A DNA stretch of 64,000 nucleotides from Costus lasius (taxonomy: Eukaryota; Streptophyta; Magnoliopsida; Zingiberales; Costaceae), in the NCBI GenBank assembly GCA_027563935.2, contig CM050449.1, positions 18,308,758 to 18,372,757 on the forward strand. The letters are read 5' to 3'. Position numbers and translations under genes: made by a program. Below, piece after piece: positions 54,778 through 64,000 of the stretch (position 1 is the stretch's first letter; each line of letters starts with the position of its first letter). A model generated the notes under the pieces. It was given only the letters and a program-made list of their open reading frames with translations. It was not told where the DNA came from and searched no databases.

Positions 54778-55337
54778 CCGTATGATAGTCCATGCTCTTC
54801 ACTTAGAAAAGATATCTTCGTTTCCCTGGAGATTGAAGTACTGCATAAAACATATGTATCAATACCATATGTTTCAAGGTTATTTGGACTTGAACATCAG
54901 TTCTTGTCCTCCATGGTACCTAGGCTACCCCAGTGATGCAAAGCACCAGGTGCTTATAAAAATTCAACAAGACTGGATGCCCGATTTCTGGATTCACTCC
55001 TTTCAACAAGAAGTACTCCGTGTCCAAAATCAACCAGTCGAACAACAGATAATGTTATGGCGGAATTACACCATGACTAAAGAAAGCAGAATTCTTTATC
55101 CTTCTTATCTGTTGGCTGAAGAAAAAAACCATGAAGATATATGTGGATGATGAAAATGAAGTCACCTTCATCCCTTTCCCATCTCACTATATTGCACACC
55201 CAGGGCAATATGAACATTTGAAAAATATCAAAGGTGAACCATCTTTGATAAGAGAATATAAAAATTATGGGCGGCAAGACCATCCCATGGACGATGCAGA
55301 TGATGACATCCTGGCAGATCTGCAAAATGATGATTAA
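54777..55337 (+). pseudogene. ORF6 C-terminal fragment (virus B), frameshifted
   Basis: About 187 codons (DRMIVHALHL to LQNDD). An A-run indel near 55127 shifts the frame. Strongly similar to virus A ORF6, including CPPW-LGYPSDAKHQVL and the acidic tail, so this half of the protein is well conserved between the viruses. Confidence 0.9.
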
Positions 55338-55784
55338 GATGTGGTCCCCACAGACCACGTGAAGGGTCAGATTCTATCCTAAAGAATCAATTTTTTATCA
55401 GCTGTCTGTACCAAGTAGCCCTTACTTTATTGAAGGGGCAAGTATCTTTTAACTTTTCTTTCTGAAGGGTCAAGTGGCATCAATTATTGATGCTTTATGT
55501 CGTTATGAGTGGCATCAATTATTGATGCTTTATGTCGTTATGAGCTGGCAGCAATTATTGCTGCCTTGCTTCACCTGTAAGTCATCTCTCTCCACTCTGT
55601 CTATATAAGGAGAGTTCGAGTTGTGTAAGAGGCATTTCGGCTTTCCAGTCTGCTTCCGAGTCTTAGTGCGAGTCTTTCAAGTCTTGTGTTCTCCTCCTTT
55701 GTAAGTTATGCTTTCTTACTAATAAATAGTTAGCACCTCTTGTTTTTATGTATTTTGTTGTAAAAATACCCCCCCTTCTTTATT
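55338..55784 (+). promoter_or_regulatory. Virus B promoter and R region
   Basis: G-box CACGTG near 55366, one GAAGGGGCAAG motif, three palindromes with CAATTATTG cores (55481-55489, 55516-55524, 55552-55560), TATATAA (55602-55608), AATAAA (55721-55726) and a C tract before the PBS. Same plan as virus A with triplicated palindrome. Confidence 0.87.
55473..55562 (+). repeat. Triplicated promoter palindrome (virus B)
   Basis: Two near-perfect 35-nt units (GGCATCAATTATTGATGC plus TTTATGTCGTTATGAG) followed by GGCAGCAATTATTGCTGCC. The third has T-to-G and A-to-C changes that keep the pairing. Confidence 0.85.
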
Positions 55785-55796
55785 TGGTATCAGAGC
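55785..55796 (+). promoter_or_regulatory. tRNA-Met primer-binding site (virus B)
   Basis: TGGTATCAGAGC followed by CTTGTAACGG. The leader fragment continues to about 55903 and joins RT. Confidence 0.92.
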
Positions 55797-55903
55797 CTTG
55801 TAACGGTTCTTATTAGATCGAACGGGAAAATGTAGACGTATGGAGTCAGACTTTGTTGGTATAAAGAATAACTCTAAACAGATGTATTATGCTTGTTAAC
55901 TCA

Positions 55904-56114
55904 TAGAAGATGATAGTTATGATATACCAGATAAAACAGAGTTAATAAACTCTATACAGGGAAGTATTATGCTTCTCAAAATTCGACTGCAAGTCTGGTT
56001 TTTTGGCAAATCAGAATGGCAGAAGAATCCATACCATGGACAGCTTTTACTTGTCCATTAGGAAGCTTTGAATGGCTAGTCATGCCATTTGGTTTAAAAA
56101 ACTGCACCTGCAGT
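55904..56114 (+). pseudogene. RT fragment (virus B), multiple indels
   Basis: About 70 codons upstream of YIDD with three extra bases (TATTATG, TTTTTT, AAAAAA), each in or beside a homopolymer. Confidence 0.88.
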
Positions 56115-56355
56115 ATTGGTCCTGAGGGTTCCGGCTGACTAGAACTGGGTAGATGCAATTTTTTGTTTTTTCTAAACAATATCTACATGCTTCAATTGAG
56201 CATATAATGCATTGAAATCTAAGTATCATACTTGGATATTTGGAACAATACACACAAGGGTGATCTTGACTTCCCCGTTTAGGACTCCATTGATGCTCAT
56301 GTTTTGGCATGATTTTTGGAGTCATAATAGTGTACGGCCATTTGTTCCGTCATTT
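56115..56355 (-). pseudogene. Pol N-terminal fragment (virus B)
   Basis: Cys finger plus following residues, with frameshifts. The start region has a 14-nt duplication (CATTTGTTCCGT repeat) and the first ATG reads ATA. Confidence 0.85.
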
Positions 56356-57713
56356 GTTCCGTTATTCTAAATGGTCAAGATATGGCTTTAACATATCTAG
56401 TTGTTTTAGCATTGGTTCTGCTAATATTCAGATCATAGGGAGATTGTAATTGGTCTGCTTTTGATAAGAGATCAGAGGTGAATTCATCTAATTCACTATC
56501 TGAATCATTTGTATATGTACATATCAGGAATTGAGACAATACTGTATATTGACCTCTGTATCTGATATGTATTCATCGATATGAAGTAAGTCTTCTTGTA
56601 CACAATCAACTAAAATTGACTGGTTTTACTATAGAGATTCTGCCGTTTAGTGCAATCTCCTTGCTAAATGATTTTGACTTCCACATGTAAAACATGAAAG
56701 TTTATTTTTATAATCTCGTCTTGGATTATATTTTCTAACATGTTTTTCTTTTGCAAGATATGATTTTCTTGCAGATGATTTTCTGAGAAAATATTTCTTA
56801 GAAGATTTACCTTTTCCCTTTTTAGAAGAGGTTTTCTTTTTAAACCTTTTCTGTTCAGTATCATAGTCTTGGGGTGTATAAATTTCGTTACAAAAACTAA
56901 ATTCCCCCTTTAAGATGGTGATCGCCTTTTAAGCGGGTGCATCTTTCGACCAATTTATCTATGATAAATTGCACTCTTGTGGTTATGTTATTCAATGCTA
57001 AGGAAAGGTGAGCCTTTTCAGGATCATTATTCCATGCTTGGTGTATTTCATGACCTATCGGAGCTGGTAATTTTAGGAATAATCGTTCTCCTAATGCTTG
57101 GTCATGATAACCGCCAGCCTTACAAGCGTAATTATAAGAAATCTTGTAAGAATGGGTTTTAATATATTTCCAGTTCTTAATCTGGATTATTTCAAGCTTT
57201 CTTATAGCCTCTTTTTGTTGAGCATTAAAGCCCATGTTAGGGTTAGACCCTAAAATCATTGATTTTCATTCGGTTTGTAAAGTTATAAGGATTTACACCT
57301 AATGAAATATCTTGTTGAAAGTCAGTAGGGCAGTTTAATTTATATGATTCCCATATTGCTCGTGCTGTTTCTCCTAAGAAATTTTCCAAGTAGGAATACA
57401 TTTCTTCTGCGGTGAAATTCCCGCTAATTTTTGTTACTTCCATAGAAACCATAGAAGCCCAATTGTCAAGGACGGTACTCCAGGTTTGTGGATCATGAGC
57501 TGCAAGATTAAGGATTCTTTCCTTCATCTAAGAGCTTCCGTTTATCTATTGTTTCTAGAGGTTGTCTTCTTCCCCTAGTCCTATAACCTTCTCGTTCTTC
57601 ATATTGAGTAGATTGTGTATAGGATTCTCTTGGAGGTTGTCCTATAGGATAACTTCTAAAATGAGAAGTACTAGGTTGCGCTGTACTTGTAGAAGCAACA
57701 GCTTGTCCTGGAA
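56356..57713 (-). pseudogene. CP of virus B, multiply frameshifted
   Basis: Covers CP from about residue 130 to the C-terminus with many 1-2 base indels (for example near 56525, 56663, 56909, 57130, 57260, 57520). The zinc knuckle is recognisable but interrupted. Confidence 0.9.
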
Positions 57714-57798
57714 GCCGTTACAACAAAGTCTTTATACCAACAAAGTCTGACTCCATACGTCTACATTTTCCCGTTCGATCTAATAGAACCGTTACAAG
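57714..57798 (-). other. Leader start (virus B)
   Basis: About 60 bp of leader next to the PBS, after roughly 20 bp (57714-57733) of uncertain origin at the CP junction. Confidence 0.75.
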
Positions 57799-57810
57799 GC
57801 TCTGATACCA
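57799..57810 (-). promoter_or_regulatory. tRNA-Met primer-binding site (virus B)
   Basis: TGGTATCAGAGC on the minus strand. Confidence 0.92.
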
Positions 57811-58262
57811 AATAAAGAAGGGGGGGGGGGTATTTTTACAACAAAAATACTTAAAAACAAGAGGTGCTAACTATTTATTAGTAAGAAAGCATAACTTACA
57901 AAGGAGGAGAACACAAGACTTGAAAGACTCGCACTAAGACTCGGAAGCAGACTGGAAGCCGAATGCCTCTTACACAACTCGAACTCTCCTTATATAGACA
58001 GAGTGGAGAGAGATGACTTACAGGTGAAGCAAGGCAGCAATAATTGCTGCCAGCTCATAACGACATAAAGCATTCAATAATTGATGCCACTCATAACGAC
58101 ATAAAGCATCAATAATTGATGCCACTTGACCCTTCAGAAAGAAAAGTTAAAAGATACTTGCCCCTTCAATAAAGTAAGGGCTACTTGGTACAGACAGCTG
58201 ATAAAAAATTGATTCTTTAGGATAGAATCTGACCCTTAACGTGGTCTGTGGGGACCACATCT
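57811..58262 (-). promoter_or_regulatory. Virus B promoter and R region (minus strand)
   Basis: Inverse counterpart of 55338-55784: TATA complement 57990-57996, AATAAA complement 57874-57879 and three palindromes near 58035-58125, one with an extra T (58073). The G-box is changed (AACGTG near 58238). Confidence 0.85.
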
Positions 58263-59688
58263 TAATCATCATTTTGCAGATCTGCCAGGATGTCATCATC
58301 TGCATCGTCCATGGGATGGTCTTGCCGCCCATAATTTTTATATTCTCTTATCAAAGATGGTTCACCTTTGATATTTTTCAAATGTTCATATTGCCCTGGG
58401 TGTGCAATATAGTGATAGATGGGAAAGGGATGAAGGTGACTTCATTTTCGATCATCCACATATATCTTCATGGTTTTTTCTTCAGCCAACAGATAAGAAG
58501 GATAAAGAATTCTGCTTTCTTTAATCATGTGTAATTCCGCCATAACATTATCTGTTGTTCGACTGGTTGATTTTGGACACGGAGTACTTCTTGTTGAAAG
58601 GAGTGAATCCAGAAATCGGGCATCCAGTCTTGTTGAATTTTTATAAGCACCTGGTGCTTTGCATCACTGGGGTAGCCTAGGTACCATGGAGGACAAGAAC
58701 TGATGTTCAAGTCCAAATAACCTTGAAACATATGGTATTGATACATATGTTTTATGCAGTACTTCAATCTCCAGGGAAACGAAGATATCTTTTCTAAGTG
58801 AAGAGCATGGACTATCATACGGTCCAATAATCCATATTGGAACAGGTCTAATAAAAGTAACCTTTGTTCCCATAATAAGACAATCTTGCCATTGGGTGAG
58901 ATCAATGGCTGCCTTAATGATTGTGAAGCCTTTGTTGCAGGAGCAATGAGGCTCATCTTTATGCATAGTCTCTCTGTGGAGAGAAATTATAGTCATATGA
59001 AGACCAGCTGGTCTTGTTACTTTTGTTCAGAGCCATTTGTTGTAATAAACTGACCACCGTAACAAAGTGTTGATGTTGGTTTTGTTTAACAAGTTCGTAA
59101 ACTTGTTGTTGTGCTGGATAAAGCTGTGGTGGAATCCTAGCCTGAGAATTATTCCACTGATTTTCCATTTCTGCTTTCCATGTTGAATTAAGTAATTCAA
59201 CTTTCTGTTCAAGCCCTTGTTTTTCAGCTTGAAGTTCAGTAATCTTTGTTTGCAAAAGACCTTCTTTCTTTTTCCAATGCAGTAATTTTAAATTCTTTTC
59301 GCAATATAAGCCTCTAACGCTGAGGCTCTAGTTTGACTTGTGCTGCTGCTCGGTGATGGTGGCAAAGTCTTCATATATCGGCAGGGCTTGTAAATGCCCA
59401 GCCAATGTATTCATGGCGGTGAGAAAGCCTGTATTATGATGGTCCTTCCATAGAAGGTCCAGAAGTAGTCCTGTCATGACCTGTCAGAGCTGTATAGTGC
59501 TTTGGGGTCCGAAATAAGAACATTGGAGTTTTTTACGGCTCCTCTTTGATAGCCTGTACATACGTTCGTTCTTCAGTTACCATGGGCTGAGGCCCTTGAG
59601 GCACTTGGGCCTTTTTCTTAGCATTAAGCTTTTGTGGGGCTGAGTTAGAAGCACTTGCCATGTCCTGCACAACGTTTTGAGTTGTCAT
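58263..59688 (-). pseudogene. ORF6 of virus B, full length but frameshifted
   Basis: Spans the whole ORF6. Two candidate starts are in frame: ATG 59688 (MTTQNVVQDM) and ATG 59661, the one after the conserved TGCAG|GA. Coiled coil, CxCxKGF-like segment and acidic tail are recognisable. Several indels (near 58418, 58450, 58860, 59020, 59300, 59470) break it. Similarity to virus A covers the full length, supporting ORF6 as a real gene. Confidence 0.88.
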
Positions 59689-59774
59689 AACAGATTTATA
59701 TCAAGTTTTGATATTGAATAACCCTTAGGTTATTGTTTGATAGCCCGTAAGCTGATTTGAAGTCATAAGACTTG

Positions 59775-61446
59775 TCAAGTTGGCCTTTGTAAAAGGCGTG
59801 ATAATATGTCAGAAATGACATTTTCTTTTCCTTTGATATGCTCAAAGAGTAATTCTATATGCATTGTTTATACAATGATCTGTAAATGAAAGCCATCTCT
59901 TTTGGGAAATACGCTTTTCATTTTTTGTATTGAAGAACTTTACAATTGCTTCGCAATCAGTTCTTATTAATATTTCTTTTTTATTTAAAAGAAATAATCT
60001 AAAAGCATCTAGACCATAACATACGGCCAGAAGCTCTTGATCTATACTGCTCGTGACATTTTTCTCACGAAACTTGCCAGAAGCATATCTACAGATAGTT
60101 TCTGGTTCTGTAGTATATTTATGAGTTTTACGAAGAAGGATGGCTCCCCACTCATGTTCGCATCCATCAGTTTGGACAATGAGGTAATCATTGTCTAATG
60201 GTAATTTAAGCAATGGTAATGTTTCAACCAATTGCCTAATTTTATCTATTTGTTTATAGTCTTCAGTGTTAAATTTCTTCACACCGGTTAGACTTAATTT
60301 TGAGTAGAGTGGTCCACTCAATTTATGAAGATCTTTTAAAAAAGGTCTTGCGTAATTAATTAATCCCAAGAATTGTTGGAGACTCTTGGTATCTGTGACT
60401 TCAAAAGCTTTGATTTTTGAAGCAATATGTGGTTGGAGTGTAATAGTTCCATTTCCAATTTCTACGCCAAGATAGGCTATATTGTTTCTATAAAATTGGG
60501 ATTTTGTCCTGAGACAATAATTCCATTAGTATAGAATTTCTGTAATACAAGTTTTAAATGACTCGTATGTTCTTTTTCTGACTTGCTGTGTACAAGAATA
60601 TCATCTATATACACGCAAACGAAGTCTTGGTAAGGTTTAAATACCTCATCCATTTTTCTTTGAAATACTGCAGTGCAGTTTTTAAACCAAATGGCATGAC
60701 TAGCCATTCAAAGCTTCCTAATGGACAAGTAAAAGCTGTCCATGGTATGGATTCTTCTGCCATTCTGATTTGCCAAAAACCAGACTTGCAGTCGAATTTT
60801 GAGAAGCATATACTTCCCTGTATAGAGTTTATTAACTCTGTTTTATCTGGTATATCATAAGCTATCATCTTCTATATTATCATTGAGACGACGATAGTCA
60901 ATAACCATTCGTGATTTTCCCCTTACTTGTTCACTGTGTTTATTCACAATGAAAGCAGGAGATCTATGTGGAGAAGTACTCCGCCTTATAACATTGAGGT
61001 TTATGAGTTCCTCAATATGCATTTTGAAATCAGCAATATTTTCATTTGTTGCTGTAATCTTTTTGTTTGTTATACGAAAACCAGGGTCTTTGATTTTCAA
61101 TGTACAAACAAGTTTATTTTTCTCTCCCAGTGTTTTTGGGGATTTAGAACCAAATATTTGGTCTTTTTCTAAAAGCCGGATTAGATCATCCACATTAGGA
61201 TTTTCGGATTCTATTTTTTCTAAATGGATAGGACCATTTTCCTCTTGTATTTTATTGAGGGGATTCTTGAGGATCCAAAGGGTATCCGGATCATCATAAG
61301 TGATAAAATCATCTTCTCCGTCGCCAACTTCGCCAACCTCCTCAGTATCACGAGAACCAGAGGAGTCTAGTGTCCGCTGTGGAGGTGAAGAGCAGGTACA
61401 CCCACCATGCTTGTACCATATGGGGCTTCTGATAAAGAAGACTGCC
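59775..61446 (-). pseudogene. Pol of virus B: linker, RT, RNase H; frameshifted
   Basis: Native stop at 59775. RNase H and C-terminal RT are open from 60369. Indels near 60505, 60673 and 60860 and in the linker region break the rest. YIDD is present (about 60604-60615). The linker (CTCSSPPQRT, then acidic) has no 66-nt repeat. Finger and protease active site are missing. Confidence 0.9.
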
Positions 61447-61890
61447 AAAGTCTACAAAGTATCCCTCAAAACTTGATGGATACCATAATGACTGGCCAAG
61501 AAGCTAGCAATGCTCCTGTCTAGTAATAATCCAGGACAAGCTGTTGCTTCTACAAGTACAGCAAGCGCAACCTAGTACTTCTCACTTTAGAAGCTATCCT
61601 ATAGGACAACCTCCAAGGGATCCTACACACAATCTACTCAATATGAAGAACGAGAAGGTTATAGGACTAGGGGAAGAAGACAACCCCTAGAAACAATAGA
61701 TAAACGAAAGCTCCTAGATGAAGGAAGAATCCTTAATCTTGCAGCTCATGATCCACAAACCCTGGAGTACCGTCCTTGACAATTGGGCTTCTATGGTTTT
61801 CTATGGAAGTAACAAAACTTAGCGGAAATTTCACACCGCAGAAGAAATGTACTCCTACTTAGAAAATTTCTTAGGAGAACAGCAGGGGGC
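61447..61890 (+). pseudogene. CP fragment (virus B), many indels
   Basis: CP from QSLQSIPQNLMD to the ARAIW region with at least six small indels (61522, 61562, 61621, 61760, 61799, 61834). Confidence 0.88.
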
Positions 61891-61969
61891 GATTATTATC
61901 TTCCCATAAACTTGATTATGATCAGAAAGGAAATATAAGAGTGTATTACGGAACACAACCAAATTTCCT
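61891..61969 (+). pseudogene. CP N-terminal micro-fragment (virus B)
   Basis: Encodes KLDYDQKGNIRVYYG, matching KLEYDTEGNIRVWYG of virus A CP. It runs into ORF1. Confidence 0.75.
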
Positions 61970-62432
61970 TAATTTAAAATTAGCAAAAAATTACTGGGAA
62001 GTACAATCTACTTCTCAGGCAATTAAACATAAATGTTATTTTCCAAAAGAAAATGGCAGGTTTAATCATCAATTACATACTGAGAATGCTCAGTTAAACA
62101 CAATAATTGATCTACAAATTTCTCAGGCTGAAAGTCTTAGAGAATTTAATCATATATGTACAGACTTATGGAGGACTGTACATACAGAAATGGTAACAAA
62201 AAATATTTTGTTACGAAATATACATGAAAACCAAGAGTATATTAAAAACCAATATACATGTTAGAAAATACAGTAAAAGAGATCGAAAGATCTCTAGTAA
62301 CACAACAGAAGCTCACAAGCAGAGCTTAAAGAAATTTTTGATAAAACTACAAAGGCAGTCAAACATTTTTGACGCCCAAACCACAAAAACAGCCGCTCTT
62401 CTGGAAAAACTACAGAAAAACTCATTCTTTAT
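61970..62432 (+). pseudogene. ORF1 of virus B, broken
   Basis: ORF1 from LNLKLAKNYWEVQ to near the end. A frameshift near 62262 and another near 62320 interrupt the coiled-coil half. The native start is missing. Confidence 0.88.
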
Positions 62433-62580
62433 ACCAACAAAGTCTGACTCCATACGTCTACATTTTCCCGTAACAGATGTATTATGCTTGTTAACTCAGA
62501 TAGGCCGTCTTATGTTCGTGTTTTTTACACAAATCTAATGATACTGGGGCTGCCTAAGTCACCCTTGTTTAGATTAAGGG
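62433..62580. other. Leader pieces in both orientations (virus B)
   Basis: Minus-strand leader next to the PBS (62433-62471), then plus-strand leader (62472-62580). The flip lies a few bases from the PBS end. Confidence 0.75.
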
Positions 62581-62710
62581 AAAAGGTAAATCTTCTAAGA
62601 AATATTTTCTTTTGGAAAATAGCATTTATGTTTAATTGCCTGAGAAGTAGATTGTACTTCCCAGTAATTTTTTGCTAATTTTAAAGATAGATAATTTATA
62701 TCCATCTCTT
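62580..62710. pseudogene. CP and ORF1 micro-fragments (virus B)
   Basis: About 32 bp of plus-strand CP basic region (GKSSKKYFL), then inverted ORF1 N-terminus to its ATG (complement at about 62701-62703). Confidence 0.75.
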
Positions 62711-62936
62711 ACTTTCTAACCGTAAGATGTACTCTTATGGTTATTTTATGCTGAGAAGCATAATTTTTTATTTTTTGTAAAGCCTTTCGGCTTTGGTGGA
62801 TAAATTCTTTTCATCCTTACTATGTATGATACACAGTATGTAAAAGCAAGTAATCAGTTTTGCAGATCTACTAGGTACTCATGTAGACATGTATGGGACT
62901 TTGTTGTTCGTTTATAAGAAGATTAGAATCACCCAG
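62711..62936 (-). other. Leader fragment with hairpin chain (virus B)
   Basis: Inverse leader with the third hairpin, TTATGCT stem and AAAGCC-GAAA-GGCTTT (about 62779-62794), and the small ORF start ATG near 62814. Confidence 0.8.
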
Positions 62937-63154
62937 AAAAATCTTCGTATCCACGTGTTTGGATACTAATTTCTAATTCTCCTAAGTCTTTTATACTTAT
63001 GAGAAAATCTGGGGCACAATAGAATATACCCATTATTTTCTGTCATGTCAACTTCCATGCAGGCAATAAGTGCTTTTCTTGCATCAGATTTCCATCTTTT
63101 ATCAAGAATTGCAATTAAGACCTTTGTTCCTAGCTTTTTGCGAGCTAGTCCTTT
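62937..63154 (-). pseudogene. MP central fragment (virus B)
   Basis: Encodes KGLARKKLGTKVLIAILDKRW through the CAP-FS region; an indel near 63036 breaks it. Confidence 0.88.
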
Positions 63155-63262
63155 AGCATGGTGGGTGTACCTGCTCTTCACCTCCACAGCGGACACTAGA
63201 CTCCTCTGGTTCTCGTGATACTGAGGAGGTTGGCGAAGTTGGCGACGGAGAAGATGATTTTA
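63155..63262 (+). pseudogene. Pol linker fragment (virus B)
   Basis: Acidic linker (GGCTCSSPPQ onward to GEDDF), matching 61300-61410 inverted. Confidence 0.88.
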
Positions 63263-63406
63263 TCCTTAGAAGTTGAGTTCTAATATTTAAAGGCCCAGTT
63301 CTGTATAAGAGTTGTGGGCGTAATATTTGAAGGCGGTTATTTTGGTATGCCTCAAATTGTTGGTCTATGTCAACTACTTCTTCTAAGACCTGTGCTGGAA
63401 TTCCTT
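63263..63406 (-). pseudogene. MP N-terminal fragment (virus B)
   Basis: Encodes QGIPAQVLEEVVDIDQQFEAYQ and on to LNIRTQLLR, the counterpart of MP residues 45-93. Confidence 0.88.
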
Positions 63407-63545
63407 GACCATACCATATGTTTCAAGGTTATTTGGACTTGAACATCAGTTCTTGTCCTCCATGGTACCTAGGCTACCCCAGTGATGCAAAGCACCAGGT
63501 GCTTATAAAAATTCAACAAGACTGGATGCCCGATTTCTGGATTCA
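63407..63545 (+). pseudogene. ORF6 fragment (virus B)
   Basis: About 45 codons (YHMFQGYLDLN to MPDFWIH). Confidence 0.88.
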
Positions 63546-63726
63546 TGTCTACATGAGTACCTAGTAGATCTGCAAAACTGATTACTTGCTTTTACATACT
63601 GTGTATCATACATAGTAAGGATGAAAAGAATTTATCCACCAAAGCCGAAAGGCTTACAAAAAATAAAATTATGCTTCTCAGCATAAAATAACCATAAGAG
63701 TACATCTTACGGTTAGAAAGTAAGAG
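63546..63726 (+). other. Leader 3' part (virus B)
   Basis: Includes the GAAA-loop hairpin (63643-63657 area), the second hairpin and the AACCATAAG/CTTACGGTT hairpin. Confidence 0.8.
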
Positions 63727-63840
63727 ACGGATATAAATTATCTATCTTTAAAATTAGCAAAAAATTACTGGGAAGTACAATCTACTTCTCAGGCAATTAA
63801 ACATAAATGCTATTTTCCAAAAGAAAATGGCAGGTTTAAT
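63727..63840 (+). pseudogene. ORF1 N-terminal fragment (virus B), start lost
   Basis: The start codon reads ACG (63727-63729) where the other B copy has ATG. About 38 codons, then a join to the ORF6/promoter border. Confidence 0.85.
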
Positions 63841-64000
63841 GTGGTCCCCACAGACCACGTGAAGGGTCAGATTCTATCCTAAAGAATCAATTTTTTATCA
63901 GCTGTCTGTACCAAGTAGCCCTTACTTTATTGAAGGGGCAAGTATCTTTTAACTTTTCTTTCTGAAGGGTCAAGTGGCATCAATTATTGATGCTTTATGT
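63840..64000 (+). promoter_or_regulatory. Virus B upstream promoter, cut by window end
   Basis: Matches 55340-55500: G-box, GAAGGGGCAAG and the first palindrome. No TATA within the window. Confidence 0.85.

Larger units (their letters stand above)
53193..64000. mobile_element. Endogenous pararetrovirus array, virus B
   Basis: This is a second mosaic with the same gene plan as virus A but clearly diverged at nucleotide level. Examples are the PBS region (GAGCCTTG instead of GAGCTTCG), different promoter repeats and a Pol linker without the 66-nt duplication. Fragments of CP, Pol, ORF6, ORF1, MP, leader and promoter lie in both orientations. Single-base indels, often in homopolymers, break most reading frames. 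The array runs off the right edge of the window. Confidence 0.93.

Overview
The window is plant nuclear DNA dominated by endogenous pararetrovirus (Caulimoviridae, reverse-transcribing dsDNA plant virus) sequence. Evidence is a tRNA-Met type primer-binding site (TGGTATCAGAGC), a 30K-type movement protein, a coat protein with a CX2CX4HX4C zinc knuckle, a Cys-rich finger of the exact badnavirus spacing (CX2CX11CX2CX4CX2C), an aspartic protease (DTG), a reverse transcriptase (YIDD) and RNase H, with no integrase. The host cannot be named from the sequence; an angiosperm is likely.

Two related viruses are present. Virus A fills 1-48639. Virus B, clearly diverged in nucleotide sequence but with the same gene plan, fills 53193-64000. 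Between them lie about 3.25 kb of AT-rich, apparently non-viral DNA (48640-51892) and a 1.3-kb polypurine minisatellite (51893-53192). The inferred gene order of virus A (genome roughly 8.3 kb) is promoter/R region - PBS - ~650-nt leader with short ORFs and hairpins - ORF1 (160 aa) - ORF2 (170 aa) - MP (322 aa) - CP (578 aa) - Pol (C2 finger, protease, RT, RNase H) - 70-nt gap - ORF6 (462 aa, function unknown). ORF1 to Pol are chained by overlapping stop/start codons (ATGGTAA once, ATGA three times). The plan resembles rice tungro bacilliform virus and badnaviruses, except that MP, CP and Pol are separate cistrons instead of one polyprotein.

Layout. 1-3811: short rearranged A fragments. 3812-20598 and 20599-36525: a near-identical tandem duplication of a ~16.8-kb module that itself holds minus-strand blocks (CP/MP/ORF2/ORF1/leader/promoter/ORF6/RT-RH) and a plus-strand block (CP/Pol/ORF6/promoter) in inverted orientation. 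36525-48639: a mosaic of A fragments in both orientations, some only 30-60 bp long. 53193-64000: a comparable mosaic of B, with many single-base indels. Junctions typically show 0-4 nt of microhomology, and several fall in or next to the PBS.

Many single cistrons of virus A are intact and almost identical between copies, which suggests recent integration, recent amplification or homogenisation. No contiguous copy has all six genes intact: Pol is truncated or frameshifted in every copy. Points of most biological interest are the split-cistron badna/tungro-like plan, a 3' splice-site-like signal conserved at the start of ORF6, a compensated palindrome with an HD-Zip-like core before the TATA box, a chain of leader hairpins beginning with a GNRA tetraloop, and the convergent promoters and inverted repeats that could yield double-stranded RNA.
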